Positions 1 through 9,726 of a stretch of DNA of 64,000 bases are shown here, piece by piece. Origin of the DNA: Shewanella insulae (GTDB lineage Bacteria; Pseudomonadota; Gammaproteobacteria; Enterobacterales; Shewanellaceae); contig NZ_WRPA01000004.1 of NCBI RefSeq assembly GCF_009831655.1, positions 186,001 to 250,000 on the forward strand. The letters run 5' to 3'. The stretch's first letter is position 1. Each line of letters opens with the position of its first letter. The position numbers were made by a program, and so were the translations under genes. The notes under the pieces were generated by a model. The model made no database searches. It was not told where the DNA came from and saw only the letters and a program-made list of their open reading frames with translations.

Positions 1-719
1 GCTTTAACGAGTTGGGTCAGCAAATCAAGCAGGTCTCGGCAGATGTAGAAGCCAGCCAGGCGGCGGTGCAACAGGGCTATGAGCAGCTCGACGCCGTGGT
101 GGCCAGCATAGACGAGCTACACAGCGAGGTGGGCAACTTTGCCCAGGTGGTCAGCGAGATTGAGCATGATAGCGTGGCCATCAATCAGGTGCTTGAGGTG
201 ATCACCAAGATTGCCGAACAGACCAACCTGCTGGCGCTCAACGCAGCCATCGAGGCGGCGCGGGCCGGGGAATCGGGCCGGGGCTTCGCCGTGGTGGCTG
301 ACGAGGTGCGGCAGTTGTCGGCACGTACCGCCGACTCAACCAGTCAGATCGACGCCATCATCGCCAAGTTCCAGCAGAGCACGGCCAATGCAGCCCATAC
401 CCTGAGCGCAGGTCAGCGTCAGGCGACCCAAGCGGTACAGCTGGTGAAGCAGGCCGAGGCGGTATTTGCCGAGCTGGTCACTCGTATCGATAAGATCAAC
501 CAGATGACAGAGTTAAGCGCCGATGCCATGCAGGAGCAGGGGCTGGCGGCGGTGGATATCAGCGATTCGCTGCAGGCGATCAGTGAGCTGGCCAGTGAAG
601 GCTTTGAACAATCTCAGGCCGATAGGCGTTTGGGAGAGCGCAGTTCACTCAAGTCGATGGAGTCGCGGCAACTGGCGCGTCAGTTCTGGCGTCAGGCGGT
701 GCATCGTGCCAATGCCTAG
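1..719 (+). CDS. Methyl-accepting chemotaxis protein, C-terminal part (cut by window edge)
   Basis: The frame is open from the first bases, so this is the 3' end of a longer gene. It encodes the cytoplasmic signalling coiled coil of a chemoreceptor, which controls the CheA-CheW kinase. The hairpin tip is plain near base 213 ([19 protein letters not shown], then [13 protein letters not shown]), the most conserved stretch of the family. Sensor, membrane and HAMP parts lie outside the window, so the ligand cannot be guessed. The C terminus (HRANA) carries no CheR/CheB-docking pentapeptide of the NWETF type. It is convergent with the CoA-transferase genes and shares the terminator between them. 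Confidence 0.95.
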   Translation, partial: FNELGQQIKQVSADVEASQAAVQQGYEQLDAVVASIDELHSEVGNFAQVVSEIEHDSVAINQVLEVITKIAEQTNLLALNAAIEAARAGESGRGFAVVADEVRQLSARTADSTSQIDAIIAKFQQSTANAAHTLSAGQRQATQAVQLVKQAEAVFAELVTRIDKINQMTELSADAMQEQGLAAVDISDSLQAISELASEGFEQSQADRRLGERSSLKSMESRQLARQFWRQAVHRANA

Positions 720-758
720 GCGTGTCGCGAAAATGCTTAGCAGTATTAGCCTGTAAAC

Positions 759-789
759 AAAAAGCCCAGAGAGCACTCTGGGCTTTTTT
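759..789. terminator. Bidirectional terminator between the chemoreceptor and liu operon
   Basis: A 13-base stem, AAAAAGCCCAGAG paired with CTCTGGGCTTTTT around a short loop, has A's on the left and T's on the right, so it can end transcription from both converging units. Confidence 0.9.
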
Positions 790-800
790 AGGTTTTGTGA

Positions 801-1457
801 TTAGAGCTGCATCTCAGGTACATGCTCGGGCACGATAAGCTTGCCGGCCGTCTTGGCGACAATCTCCTCGACGCTTACGCCTGGGGCACGTTCCAGCAGG
901 TGGAAGGCGCCATCTTTGATCTCCAGGAAGGCCAGATCGGTCAGCACGCGCTTGATACAGCCATAGCCGGTCAGCGGCAGCTCACACTTAGGCAGCAGCT
1001 TAGAGTTGCCGTGCTTGTCGGCGTGCATCATGGTGACGATAATATTGTCGGCACCGGCCACCAGATCCATGGCACCGCCCATGCCTTTGATGAGCTTACC
1101 AGGGATCATCCAAGAGGCGATTGAGCCCTCAACATCCACCTCGAAGGCGCCCAGCACGGTGAGATCCACATGACCACCACGGATCATGGCGAAGCTCTCT
1201 GCCGAGGAGAAGAAGGAGGCGCCGGGTACTGCCGTCACCGTCTGCTTACCCGCGTTGATAAGATCTGCATCTATGGTCTCTTCGGTGGGGAACTCGCCCA
1301 TGCCGAGCAGGCCGTTTTCCGATTGCAGCATCACCTGCATGCCTTCGGGAATATAGTTGGCGACCAGAGTCGGAATGCCTATGCCCAGGTTGACATAAAA
1401 GCCATCCTGTAGCTCCTGGGAAACACGCTGTGCCAATTGTTCTCTCGATAAAGCCAT
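801..1457 (-). CDS. scoB: 3-oxoacid CoA-transferase, subunit B
   Basis: This is the beta subunit of a family I CoA transferase that moves CoA between succinyl-CoA (or acetyl-CoA) and acetoacetate. The 218-residue length fits the bacterial ScoB/AtoA family. The segment SENGLLGMGEF (about residues 46-56) holds the glutamate that forms the covalent CoA thioester in this family. It is the last gene of the leucine operon, 13 bases after subunit A. Its place there suggests it activates the acetoacetate released by HMG-CoA lyase. The exact CoA donor cannot be told from sequence. It ends at the terminator at 759-789. Confidence 0.93.
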   Translation of the reverse strand: MALSREQLAQRVSQELQDGFYVNLGIGIPTLVANYIPEGMQVMLQSENGLLGMGEFPTEETIDADLINAGKQTVTAVPGASFFSSAESFAMIRGGHVDLTVLGAFEVDVEGSIASWMIPGKLIKGMGGAMDLVAGADNIIVTMMHADKHGNSKLLPKCELPLTGYGCIKRVLTDLAFLEIKDGAFHLLERAPGVSVEEIVAKTAGKLIVPEHVPEMQL

Positions 1458-1470
1458 GGTTGTCTCCTCC

Positions 1471-2172
1471 CTATTTGCTCTTCACTGTGCGCTGCTCGAT
1501 ACGCTTCTCGAACGTACCTTGGATCAGGCGGTCAACATAGATGCCTGGTGTATGGATATGGTCGGGATCCAGCTCGCCCGGCTCGACGATATGCTCGGCT
1601 TCTACCACAGTGATCTTACCGGCCGTGGCCATCATAGGGTTGAAGTTGGCCGCCGTCTTGCGGAACACCAGGTTACCCATGGTGTCGGCCTTCCAGGCGC
1701 GAACCAGGGCAAAATCTGCGGTCAGCGCAGGCTCAAGCACATAGTGGCGACCATTGATCTCACGGGTCTCCTTGCCTTCGGCTACCGGGGTACCGTAACC
1801 GGTTGCGGTGAAGAAGGCGGGGATTCCGGCGCCGCCGGCGCGGATCTTCTCGGCCAGGGTGCCTTGAGGGGTGAGGATAACGTTGAGCTCACCCGAGAGC
1901 ATCTGCTGCTCGAAGGTGGCGTTCTCGCCCACATAGGAGGCGATCATTGTGCTGATCTGACGGCTCTTGAGCAGTAGCCCCAGGCCAAAATCGTCCACCC
2001 CTGCGTTGTTCGAGATGGCGGTGAGCCCCTTGGCACCGTTCTTGACCATCTGGGCGATCAAGCCTTCGGGAATACCGCAGAGGCCGAAACCACCGACCAT
2101 GACGGTCATATTGTCTGTCAGACCTTCCAATGCTTCTTCATAGCTGGCGACCAGCTTATTGAGTCCTGCCAT
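1471..2172 (-). CDS. scoA: 3-oxoacid CoA-transferase, subunit A
   Basis: This is the alpha subunit of the same CoA transferase, with the glycine-rich [13 protein letters not shown] motif near residue 27 and a typical length of about 233. Two in-frame ATGs (2178 and 2172) follow an AAGGAG Shine-Dalgarno. The second, giving MAGLNKLV, has the more usual distance, so I chose it. The pair A-B sits downstream of HMG-CoA lyase, so acetoacetate made by leucine breakdown can be converted to acetoacetyl-CoA for thiolysis. In some bacteria an acetoacetyl-CoA synthetase does this job; none lies within this operon. Confidence 0.92.
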   Translation of the reverse strand: MAGLNKLVASYEEALEGLTDNMTVMVGGFGLCGIPEGLIAQMVKNGAKGLTAISNNAGVDDFGLGLLLKSRQISTMIASYVGENATFEQQMLSGELNVILTPQGTLAEKIRAGGAGIPAFFTATGYGTPVAEGKETREINGRHYVLEPALTADFALVRAWKADTMGNLVFRKTAANFNPMMATAGKITVVEAEHIVEPGELDPDHIHTPGIYVDRLIQGTFEKRIEQRTVKSK

Positions 2173-2218
2173 TATCATTATCTCCTTTGAGCGTGAGTCG
2201 GGCGCGAGCCCAACCCTA

Positions 2219-3118
2219 TTATTCTGTTAGCGCGCGTGCGACCTTGGCACCACTGACTCTACCCAGTGCCTGGCTGATGTTGTTACCCGCCTCGATCAGG
2301 GCGTTAAGATCTATGCCGGTCTCTATTCCCATGCCGTGGAGCATATAGACCAGATCTTCCGTGGCCAGGTTGCCTGAGGCGCCCTTGGCATAGGGACAGC
2401 CGCCCAGGCCCGCCACCGAGCTGTCGATGACGCTGACGCCGGTTTCCAGACAGGCAAGAATATTGGCTAGTGCCTGGCCATAGGTGTCATGAAAGTGTAG
2501 CGCCAGTTTCTCTACCGGCACCCTGTGCGCGACCGCTTCCACCATTCTACGGGCATTTAAGGGGGTGCCAACGCCTATGGTGTCACCCAGAGAGATCTCG
2601 TAGCAGCCCATTTTGTAAAGGATCTCTGCCACGCGAGCCACCTCTTCGACCTGGATCTCGCCCTCGTAGGGACAGCCCAGCACGCAGGAGACATAGCCGC
2701 GCACGGGTATCTGTTTCGCCTGAGCCGCCTCCATCACAGGGATGAAGCGCTCGATCGACTCTTCGATAGAGCAGTTGATGTTACGCTGGCTAAAGCTCTG
2801 GGAGGCGGCGCCGAAGATGGCCACCTCGTCGGCCCCGGCGTCAAGCGCAAGTTCCAGCCCCTTGAGGTTAGGGGTCAGGGCGCTGTAGACCACGCCCGGA
2901 CGTTTGCTGAGCTGGCGGAAGATATCGCCCGAGTCGGCCATCTGTGGCACCCACTTGGGGGAGACGAAACTGCCGGCCTCGATGCGGGTCAGGCCCGCCG
3001 CGCTCAGTTGGTCGATAAGGGTCAGCTTATCGGCGGTGGTGACCGCCTTCTCGTTCTGCAGGCCGTCGCGGGCACCGACCTCGAAGATGCTGACCCGGTT
3101 TGGATAAGTCTTGGTCAT
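2219..3118 (-). CDS. liuE: Hydroxymethylglutaryl-CoA lyase
   Basis: It cleaves 3-hydroxy-3-methylglutaryl-CoA to acetyl-CoA and acetoacetate, the last step of leucine and isovalerate degradation. The 299-residue TIM-barrel enzyme shows [11 protein letters not shown] near the N terminus (metal-binding Asp), HFHDTYG (metal-binding His residues) and the lyase signature with the reactive cysteine, [14 protein letters not shown], near residues 234-247. Only two bases separate its start from the stop of liuD, so the two are translationally linked. It is also called mvaB in other genomes; the catabolic context favours the liuE name. Confidence 0.96.
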   Translation of the reverse strand: MTKTYPNRVSIFEVGARDGLQNEKAVTTADKLTLIDQLSAAGLTRIEAGSFVSPKWVPQMADSGDIFRQLSKRPGVVYSALTPNLKGLELALDAGADEVAIFGAASQSFSQRNINCSIEESIERFIPVMEAAQAKQIPVRGYVSCVLGCPYEGEIQVEEVARVAEILYKMGCYEISLGDTIGVGTPLNARRMVEAVAHRVPVEKLALHFHDTYGQALANILACLETGVSVIDSSVAGLGGCPYAKGASGNLATEDLVYMLHGMGIETGIDLNALIEAGNNISQALGRVSGAKVARALTE

Positions 3119-3120
3119 GG

Positions 3121-5154
3121 TTAGGCGTCCTCGTTCGGGGTGACGTCCAGCAGCAGGGCACCGTCGCTCACCAGCTCACCTGGCTGGAAGAAGAAGGCGG
3201 CAACCTTGCCGTCAAACGGCGCCTCTATGGTGTATTCCATCTTCATCGCTTCCATCACCATCAGGCCTTGACCCGCCTCGACATCATCGCCCACCTCGAC
3301 CAGATGAGTCACGATAGTGCCGTTCATAGGCGCCTTGAGCTTATCTTCGCTGCTGGCCTGATCTTCCATTACCTCGGTCTGCAGGGCGCGGAAGTGATAG
3401 CTGCCGCTTGGCAGGAAGAGGGTGAAGTCGTCGCCTTCACGGCTGACGGGGATCTTGCTCTTGTGACCGTTGATCTCTGCGTGCAGCAGATCTTGCTTCA
3501 GCTCGCCGCTCAGGGTCAGCTGTTGATCGTTGAGGCTTAAGTAGTAGCAATCGCCAATCTGGCTCAGGGTCAGGTGCTGGACCTCGTGCTCGTCGTCCAG
3601 CAGGGAGAGCTGATGCATGCCGCTGCGGTTGAGCCTGAAGCCGCTCACCTGTCCCCAGGGAGAGTAGGGATCCTGGCTATTGGTGGCGGTGAGCTTGGCC
3701 TCTTCCTTCTGTGCACACAGGTGGTAGAGGGCGGCGAAGGCCAGGGCGCCATTCTGCTCATGGCTGTTGTCGGCATCCAGATTGGCACCGATCAGGGTGT
3801 CGCCATAACGCTCGATAAAGTCTGTGCTGAAATCACACTCGCTAAAGGCCTTGTGCTCGGCGATATTGGCCAGAAACTCTATGTTGTGCTTGAGGCCGCT
3901 GATCTGATAGGACTCCAGGGCGTGCACCAGGCGCTGCAGGGCGCGGGGGCGCGACTCGTCCCAGACGATCAGTTTGGCGATCATAGGGTCGTAGAAGTTA
4001 CTGATCACATCGTTCTCGCGGATGCCGGAATCGATGCGCACATAACGGTTCTGCTCCGGCTCACGCAGGAAGTTGAGCTTGCCACTGGCGGGCAGGAACT
4101 CGTTCTGGGGATCTTCGGCGTAGATACGCACCTCGAAGGAGTGGCCGTGGATGCGTACATCCTCCTGGCTCAGTGGCAGCTCGCTGCCGCTGGCGACCAT
4201 CAGCTGCCACTTGACTAAGTCTTGACCCGTAACCATCTCGGTTACCGGATGTTCCACCTGCAGACGTGTGTTCATCTCCATGAAGTAGAAGCAGTCGGCT
4301 TCGTCGGTCGCGTGGGTATCCAGCAGGAACTCCACCGTACCCGCACCCACATAGTCGATCGCCTTGGCGGCTGCCACGGCGGCCTCGCCCATGGCGCGGC
4401 GCAGGCTGTCAGACAGGCCTGGGGCCGGGGCTTCCTCCACCACCTTCTGGTGGCGACGCTGAATGGAGCAGTCGCGATCCGACAGATAGATGCAGTTGCC
4501 CTGGGTATCGGCAAACACCTGCACCTCGACGTGGCGGGGCTGTCTCAGGTAGCGCTCGATCAGTAGCTTGTCGTTGCCAAAAGATGAGGCGGCTTCGCGG
4601 CGGGCCGAGTTGATCGCCTCCAGGGCCTCAGACTCGGACTCGACGATACGCATCCCCTTACCACCACCGCCGTAGGCGGCCTTGATCAGCTGAGGAAAGC
4701 CAATCTCCTTGGAGGCCTTGAGCAGCACCTCGTCGCTCTGGTCGTCGCCGTGATAACCGGGCACCAGGGGAACATTGGCCTGTTCCATGATGATCTTGGC
4801 GGCGCTCTTGCTGCCCATGGCATCGATGGCATCGGCGCTCGGACCGACGAAGGCGATACCGGCCTGTTCACACTGGCGGGCAAAATCGGCGTTTTCCGAC
4901 AGGAAGCCGTAGCCAGGGTGAATTGCCTGGGCACCGCTACGCTTGGCGATCTCTAAGATTAGCTCGCCCTTGAGGTAAGACTCGCTCGGGGCGCTGCCGC
5001 CCAGGTAGAAGGACTCGTCGGCCATGGCCACATGGCGGGCGTCCTTGTCGGCGTCCGAATAGAGGGCGACCGTCTTGATGCCCATGACCTGTGCGGTCTT
5101 GATGATTCTGCAGGCGATTTCGCCACGGTTGGCGATCAATAATTTGGTAAACAT
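3121..5154 (-). CDS. liuD: 3-methylcrotonyl-CoA carboxylase, biotin-containing alpha subunit
   Basis: This is the biotin carboxylase/biotin carrier subunit of methylcrotonyl-CoA carboxylase, acting with LiuB in the cytoplasm. It starts with [18 protein letters not shown] prefer this ATG over one 10 codons upstream because GGGGAG lies nine bases before it and the family starts here. Residues 1-450 are the biotin carboxylase, with the ATP-grasp glycine loop [10 protein letters not shown]. The C terminus is a biotinyl domain with VMEAMKMEY, where the second K of AMKM carries biotin. The length of 677 is usual. Neighbours with leucine-pathway enzymes make MCC far more likely than propionyl- or geranyl-CoA carboxylase. 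Confidence 0.95.
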   Translation of the reverse strand: MFTKLLIANRGEIACRIIKTAQVMGIKTVALYSDADKDARHVAMADESFYLGGSAPSESYLKGELILEIAKRSGAQAIHPGYGFLSENADFARQCEQAGIAFVGPSADAIDAMGSKSAAKIIMEQANVPLVPGYHGDDQSDEVLLKASKEIGFPQLIKAAYGGGGKGMRIVESESEALEAINSARREAASSFGNDKLLIERYLRQPRHVEVQVFADTQGNCIYLSDRDCSIQRRHQKVVEEAPAPGLSDSLRRAMGEAAVAAAKAIDYVGAGTVEFLLDTHATDEADCFYFMEMNTRLQVEHPVTEMVTGQDLVKWQLMVASGSELPLSQEDVRIHGHSFEVRIYAEDPQNEFLPASGKLNFLREPEQNRYVRIDSGIRENDVISNFYDPMIAKLIVWDESRPRALQRLVHALESYQISGLKHNIEFLANIAEHKAFSECDFSTDFIERYGDTLIGANLDADNSHEQNGALAFAALYHLCAQKEEAKLTATNSQDPYSPWGQVSGFRLNRSGMHQLSLLDDEHEVQHLTLSQIGDCYYLSLNDQQLTLSGELKQDLLHAEINGHKSKIPVSREGDDFTLFLPSGSYHFRALQTEVMEDQASSEDKLKAPMNGTIVTHLVEVGDDVEAGQGLMVMEAMKMEYTIEAPFDGKVAAFFFQPGELVSDGALLLDVTPNEDA

Positions 5155-5211
5155 GTTAGCGTGCTCCCCGAACTGGTAGGGCAATAGGGTCTAAGATGAT
5201 CTCTGGCTTCA

Positions 5212-6012
5212 TTAGGCGTTCCACCTCGGGCTTCTCTTTTCGAAGAAGGCGTTAAGTCCCTCCTGGCCCTCGTCTGAGACGCGAATACGGGCGATACGCT
5301 CGCTGGTGTAGGCCAGGGTCTCCTGGTCGATCACACCATCTTCCAGGCGCGATAGTAGGGTCTTGACCCAGGCCATGCCCTGAGGGCTATTGCCCTTAAG
5401 TGCTTTGATGATAGGTGCGCTGGCACCCTCGAGATCATCGTTAATCTCATGGATCACATTGAGCTTGAGCGCGGTTTCGGCGTCGAAACGCTCGGCGGTC
5501 AGCATGTAGCGGCGCGAGGCGCGTTGGCCCATGGCGCGTACCACATAGGGGCTGATCACCGCTGGGATAAGTCCGAGTTTCACCTCGCTCAGGCAGAAGC
5601 TGGCGCGGCTATCGGCGATGGCGATATCACTGGCGCAGATAAGCCCCAGGGCGCCGCCGAAGGCTGCTCCTTGTACCAAGGCCAGTGTCGGCTTGGGGAA
5701 CTTGTCGAGCTTATGCATCAGGGTCGCCAGCTCGTTGGCGTCACTCAAGTTTTGCTCGAAATCCATCTTGGCCTGCTTGCGCATCCAGTTGAGATCGGCG
5801 CCGGCGCTGAAGTTACGCCCGTTGGCCTTTAGCACCAGCAGCTGACAGCTGTCGTCGGCCGCGAACAGATCGAGGGCGGCGATCATCTCAGCGATCATCA
5901 CCTCATCGAAGGCGTTATGTTTGTCGGCGCGGTCAAGCACCATCTCGCCGACCCCATCGCTTAGGGCGCAGCTTAAGTATTCAAAATCTTGCGTAATCGT
6001 TTGGCTTGTCAT
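5212..6012 (-). CDS. liuC: Methylglutaconyl-CoA hydratase (crotonase family)
   Basis: It hydrates 3-methylglutaconyl-CoA to HMG-CoA, the step between the carboxylase and the lyase. The 266-residue crotonase fold is marked by NGRNFSAGADLNWM (residues ~65-78), whose backbone forms the oxyanion hole, and GAAFGGALGLICASDIA (~115-131). Sequence alone does not separate this hydratase from other enoyl-CoA hydratases; its place between liuB and liuD assigns the substrate. It lies 48 bases after liuB. Confidence 0.92.
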   Translation of the reverse strand: MTSQTITQDFEYLSCALSDGVGEMVLDRADKHNAFDEVMIAEMIAALDLFAADDSCQLLVLKANGRNFSAGADLNWMRKQAKMDFEQNLSDANELATLMHKLDKFPKPTLALVQGAAFGGALGLICASDIAIADSRASFCLSEVKLGLIPAVISPYVVRAMGQRASRRYMLTAERFDAETALKLNVIHEINDDLEGASAPIIKALKGNSPQGMAWVKTLLSRLEDGVIDQETLAYTSERIARIRVSDEGQEGLNAFFEKRSPRWNA

Positions 6013-6060
6013 GGTCTACTTCCTTGCCTCTGCGTTATCGATTGTTGACTTAGCGGCGCA

Positions 6061-7668
6061 TTACATGCGGAACACGCCAAACTTAGTCTCTTCAATCGGC
6101 GCATTGAGCGCTGCAGAGAGGGCCAGGCCGACCACGTCACGGGTCTGGGCCGGATCGATAATGCCATCGTCCCATAGACGCGCGCTGGCATGATAAGGAT
6201 GCCCCTCCTTGTCATATTGAGCCACGATCGGGGCGCGGAAGGCAGCCTCATCTTCGGCGGGCCAGTCTACGCCTTTACGGGCCAGACCGTCGCGGCGCAC
6301 GGTCGCCAGTACGCCGGCTGCCTGCTCGCCACCCATCACAGAGATGCGGGCGTTAGGCCACATCCACATCATGGTCGGCTCGAAGGCGCGGCCACACATG
6401 CCGTAGTTACCGGCGCCGTATGAGCCGCCGATGATTACGGTGAACTTAGGCACGGTGGCGCAGGAAACCGCGGTCACCATCTTGGCGCCATGCTTGGCGA
6501 TCCCTTCGTGCTCATACTTCTTACCCACCATGAAGCCGGTGATATTTTGCAAAAACAGCAGTGGGATCTTGCGCTGACAGCAGAGCTCGATGAAGTGGGC
6601 GCCTTTCTGCGCCGACTCGGAGAAGAGGATACCGTTGTTGGCGACGATGCCAACTGGGTAGCCGTGGATGCGGGCGAAGCCGCACACCAGGGTGGCGCCA
6701 TAGTTGGCCTTGAACTCGTCGAAGTCTGAGTCGTCCACGATGCGGGCGATCACCTCTTTGACATCGAACGGCTTCTTAAGGTCGGTACCCACTATGCCGT
6801 AGAGCTCGTTGATATCGAACTTAGGCGGTTTGACCGGGCTCAGCTGGCTGGCGATCTGCTTGTTGTGATTGAGGCGGGTCACCGACTTGCGTGCCAGTTC
6901 CAGGGCATGCTCATCGTTTTGCGCCATATGATCGGCCACGCCGGAGATCTTGGTGTGTACCTCGGCGCCGCCCAGCTCTTCGGCCGAGACCTCTTCGCCG
7001 GTGGCGGCCTTCACCAATGGTGGGCCCGCGAGGAAGATGGTGCCCTGCTCCTTGACGATGATCGACTCATCGGCCATGGCAGGCACATAGGCGCCGCCCG
7101 CGGTACACAGGCCCATCACCACGGCGATCTGTGGGATGCCCTTTGAAGACATCTTGGCCTGGTTATAGAAGATGCGACCGAAATGGTCTCTGTCGGGGAA
7201 TACCTCGTCCTGGCGCGGCAGGTTCGCCCCGCCCGAGTCCACCAGATAGATGCAGGGCAGGTGACAGCGCTCGGCGATCTCCTGGGCCCTAAGATGTTTC
7301 TTCACCGTCAGCGGATAGTAGGTTCCGCCCTTTACCGTGGCGTCGTTGGCAATGATCATGCACTCGACGCCGCTAACGCGGCCGACACCGGCGATGATGC
7401 CCGCGGCCGGGACCACGTCTTCATAGACCTGGTAGGCGGCAAACTGGGAGATCTCCAGAAACGGCGAGCCGGGATCCAGTAGCTTCTCGACACGCTGACG
7501 TGGCGACAGCTTGCCACGGGCGAGATGGCGCTCCATGGCGACGGCGCCACCGCCTTGTTCGATTTCAGACAGTTTTAACTTGAGATCGGCGACCACCTGG
7601 CTCATCTGCTGATGTTTGGCCTTAAACTCGTCGCTGCGGGGATTGATTTGACTGCTCAGTTGCGTCAC
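6061..7668 (-). CDS. liuB: 3-methylcrotonyl-CoA carboxylase, carboxyltransferase beta subunit
   Basis: This subunit transfers the carboxyl group from biotin on LiuD to 3-methylcrotonyl-CoA. At 535 residues it has the usual length and two crotonase-like halves. Family marks include [15 protein letters not shown] (acyl-CoA site), [16 protein letters not shown] in the N-terminal half, and [11 protein letters not shown] and [15 protein letters not shown] in the C-terminal half. It follows liuA after 89 bases that contain a GC-rich stem-loop at 7722-7742. No disruption is seen. Confidence 0.96.
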   Translation of the reverse strand: MTQLSSQINPRSDEFKAKHQQMSQVVADLKLKLSEIEQGGGAVAMERHLARGKLSPRQRVEKLLDPGSPFLEISQFAAYQVYEDVVPAAGIIAGVGRVSGVECMIIANDATVKGGTYYPLTVKKHLRAQEIAERCHLPCIYLVDSGGANLPRQDEVFPDRDHFGRIFYNQAKMSSKGIPQIAVVMGLCTAGGAYVPAMADESIIVKEQGTIFLAGPPLVKAATGEEVSAEELGGAEVHTKISGVADHMAQNDEHALELARKSVTRLNHNKQIASQLSPVKPPKFDINELYGIVGTDLKKPFDVKEVIARIVDDSDFDEFKANYGATLVCGFARIHGYPVGIVANNGILFSESAQKGAHFIELCCQRKIPLLFLQNITGFMVGKKYEHEGIAKHGAKMVTAVSCATVPKFTVIIGGSYGAGNYGMCGRAFEPTMMWMWPNARISVMGGEQAAGVLATVRRDGLARKGVDWPAEDEAAFRAPIVAQYDKEGHPYHASARLWDDGIIDPAQTRDVVGLALSAALNAPIEETKFGVFRM

Positions 7669-7721
7669 GGCTTGGTTCCTTTTAAGACTGTGGTGAACGG
7701 GAAGTGGCGATTGCCCGCCCG

Positions 7722-7742
7722 AGGCCGGACTGGGTCCGGCCT
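7722..7742 (-). other. Stem-loop in the liuA-liuB gap
   Basis: AGGCCGGA and TCCGGCCT pair perfectly around a five-base loop. No T tract follows on the coding strand, so it is not a standard terminator. A similar GGCCGG hairpin sits in the liuR-liuA gap (8970-8986). Such intra-operon stems can protect the transcript or tune relative expression; that role is inferred. Confidence 0.5.
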
Positions 7743-7757
7743 ACTCTGCGCATTCGA

Positions 7758-8927
7758 CTATTTCGACTCGTTGAACAGCTCGCGGCCGATCAGCATGCGA
7801 CGGATCTCTGAGGTACCGGCGCCAATCTCGTAGAGCTTGGCATCGCGCAGCAGGCGACCCGTGGCGTATTCGTTGACATAGCCGTTGCCGCCCAGCAGCT
7901 GGATGGCATCCAGGGCCATCTTGGTGGCCAGCTCGGCGCTGTAAAGGATGGCGCCGGCGGCGTCTTTACGTGTGGTCTCGCCGCGATCGCATGACTTGGC
8001 TACGTTATATATGTAAGACTTGGCGGCGTTCATGCCTGTGTACATGTCGGCAAGCTTGCCCTGCACCAGCTGGAATTGACCGATAGACTTGCCGAACTGC
8101 TCACGCTCGTGAATATAAGGTACGACGATATCCATACAGGCGGTCATGATCCCAAGAGGGCCGCCAGAGAGTACCACGCGCTCATAATCCAGGCCGCTCA
8201 TCAGTACCTTAACGCCGTTGTTGAGGCCGCCAAGGATGTTCTCTTCCGGTACCTCACAGTCTTCGAACACCAGCTCACAGGTGTTAGAGCCGCGCATGCC
8301 CAGCTTGTCCAGCTTCTGCGCCTGGCTGAAGCCCTTGAAACCACGCTCGACGATGAAGGCGGTGATGCCGTGTGGGCCCTTGTCCATGTCTGTCTTGGCA
8401 TAGATCACATAGGTGTCCGCGTCTGGACCGTTGGTGATCCACATCTTGTTGCCGTTGAGGATAAAACGGTCACCCTCTTTGCGGGCGCTCAGCTTCATCG
8501 ACACCACGTCTGAACCCGCGTTAGGCTCGCTCATGGCCAGGGCGCCGATATGCTCGCCGCTCACCAGCTTAGGCAGGTACTTGGCCTTCTGTTCGGCGTT
8601 ACCGTTACGGTTGATCTGGTTGACACATAGGTTTGAGTGCGCGCCGTAGCTCAGGCCGATAGAGGCCGAGGCGCGAGAGATCTCCTCCATGGCGACCACG
8701 TGGGCCAGGTACCCCATGTCTGCTCCGCCGTACTCTTCGGGCACTGTCACCCCAAGCAGGCCCATCTCGCCCAGCACAGGCCAAAGCTCGTTAGGGAAGG
8801 CATTTTCCTGATCCACCTTGGCGGCGATAGGGGCGATTTCATTGGCGGCGAAGCTGCGTACTGCGTCACGCAGCATGTCGATATCTTCGCCGAGGCCGAA
8901 GTTGAGAGAGGAGTAGAGTTGAGTCAT
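7758..8927 (-). CDS. liuA: Isovaleryl-CoA dehydrogenase
   Basis: It is an FAD-dependent acyl-CoA dehydrogenase oxidising isovaleryl-CoA to 3-methylcrotonyl-CoA and passing electrons to ETF. The 389-residue protein has the full three-domain fold: [15 protein letters not shown] in the FAD-contacting sheet and [20 protein letters not shown] in the C-terminal helices. The catalytic base of isovaleryl-CoA dehydrogenases lies in the segment [12 protein letters not shown], present here near residue 250. It is the first enzyme gene after the regulator liuR. Confidence 0.95.
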   Translation of the reverse strand: MTQLYSSLNFGLGEDIDMLRDAVRSFAANEIAPIAAKVDQENAFPNELWPVLGEMGLLGVTVPEEYGGADMGYLAHVVAMEEISRASASIGLSYGAHSNLCVNQINRNGNAEQKAKYLPKLVSGEHIGALAMSEPNAGSDVVSMKLSARKEGDRFILNGNKMWITNGPDADTYVIYAKTDMDKGPHGITAFIVERGFKGFSQAQKLDKLGMRGSNTCELVFEDCEVPEENILGGLNNGVKVLMSGLDYERVVLSGGPLGIMTACMDIVVPYIHEREQFGKSIGQFQLVQGKLADMYTGMNAAKSYIYNVAKSCDRGETTRKDAAGAILYSAELATKMALDAIQLLGGNGYVNEYATGRLLRDAKLYEIGAGTSEIRRMLIGRELFNESK

Positions 8928-8969
8928 TGTTTTATCCTACAGGTCAGATGCTTTTATAATTTTTTATCT

Positions 8970-8986
8970 GGCCGGTTTACCCGGCC
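8970..8986 (-). other. Stem-loop in the liuR-liuA gap
   Basis: GGCCGG and CCGGCC flank a five-base loop in the 112-base gap between regulator and enzyme genes. There is no T tract on the minus strand, so I read it as a possible partial terminator or stabilising element that lets liuR and liuABCDE levels differ. Confidence 0.4.
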
Positions 8987-9039
8987 TTGCTTGTGTTCAA
9001 TTTGTTGCTGCGTTAACTCGATATGGATTTCTCGGCGCC

Positions 9040-9441
9040 TTAGGCCTGTTCTTGTTGTTCCAAGGCGGCGCGGCACTGCTGCTCGGCTGAGTTGAGCTCC
9101 ATCAAGACCACCTTGATGTCGTCCATCTGCTGTTGCAGGGCCGATTTCTTCTCTTCCACCAGTTCCAGCATTGTATGTAGCTGGGTGCTGCTGTTCTTGT
9201 CGGCGTCATAGAGCTCGAACAGACGGCGGGTTTCGGCGAGCGAGAAGCCCAGACGTTTACCCCTTAAGATCAGCTTGAGACGAACGCGATCTTTCAGGCC
9301 ATAGATGCGGGTTTGCCCGCGGCGCTTAGGTTTCAGCAGCCCCTGATCTTCGTAGAAGCGGATACTACGTGTGGTAATATCGAACTCCTTCGACAGGTCG
9401 CTGATAGAGTAGGTGGTCTGTGGACTGTGTTTGTCACTCAT
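9040..9441 (-). CDS. liuR: MerR-family regulator of leucine/isovalerate catabolism
   Basis: A 133-residue MerR-type regulator: helix-turn-helix YSISDLSKEFDITTRSIRF at residues 10-28, wing RRGQTRIYGLKDRVRLKLI, and a C-terminal dimerisation coiled coil ending in EEQQ/E-rich helices. No cysteine pattern of metal-sensing MerR proteins is present; the only cysteine is near the C terminus. As the first gene of the operon it matches LiuR, the known branched-chain catabolism regulator of gammaproteobacteria, and should control its own promoter through the site at 9486-9504. The effector is presumably a pathway CoA ester (inference). Confidence 0.9.
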   Translation of the reverse strand: MSDKHSPQTTYSISDLSKEFDITTRSIRFYEDQGLLKPKRRGQTRIYGLKDRVRLKLILRGKRLGFSLAETRRLFELYDADKNSSTQLHTMLELVEEKKSALQQQMDDIKVVLMELNSAEQQCRAALEQQEQA

Positions 9442-9485
9442 CGAAAAAATACCATATTGATTAACTTTCCTAGCACGATATATGA

Positions 9486-9504
9486 AGTTTACGTAAAGGT
9501 AAAG
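9486..9504 (-). promoter_or_regulatory. Candidate LiuR operator/promoter
   Basis: AGTTTACGTAAAGGTAAAG contains the perfect palindrome TTTACGTAAA and lies 45 bases upstream of the liuR start. An A/T-rich dyad of TTTACGTAAA type resembles what I recall for LiuR sites in gammaproteobacteria, and MerR proteins bind between -35 and -10. The position fits autoregulation of the operon. Confidence 0.55.
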
Positions 9505-9552
9505 ATTTTAGGTGTCTGATTGGCCCATTTGGCTGTAAAAATCTCGGTAACA

Positions 9553-9573
9553 GCTGGTGAAATTACCACCAGC
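9553..9573. promoter_or_regulatory. Inverted repeat upstream of the acyl-CoA synthetase gene
   Basis: GCTGGTG and CACCAGC pair perfectly around seven bases in the divergent liuR/prpE-like intergenic region. It could be an operator or a 5'-leader hairpin of the rightward gene. No regulator can be named. Confidence 0.35.
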
Positions 9574-9726
9574 CCTGGGTTTGCGGATAGGTTAGGCAAA
9601 GGTCTAATGGGAAAAGTGTCACTTGGCTCCATAATGTGATCTATGGCGCATAAGCCAAATCGTATGGAAGGGGAAGCCGATATGTCGACCGTGAGTGGCG
9701 GGCGCATGTCATTCGGAGAAGATCAC

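Noticed and set aside
822-1124. Open frames antisense to the CoA-transferase and other liu genes
   Set aside because: They lie opposite genes with clear family motifs, have no ribosome sites and arise from GC-rich codon use.
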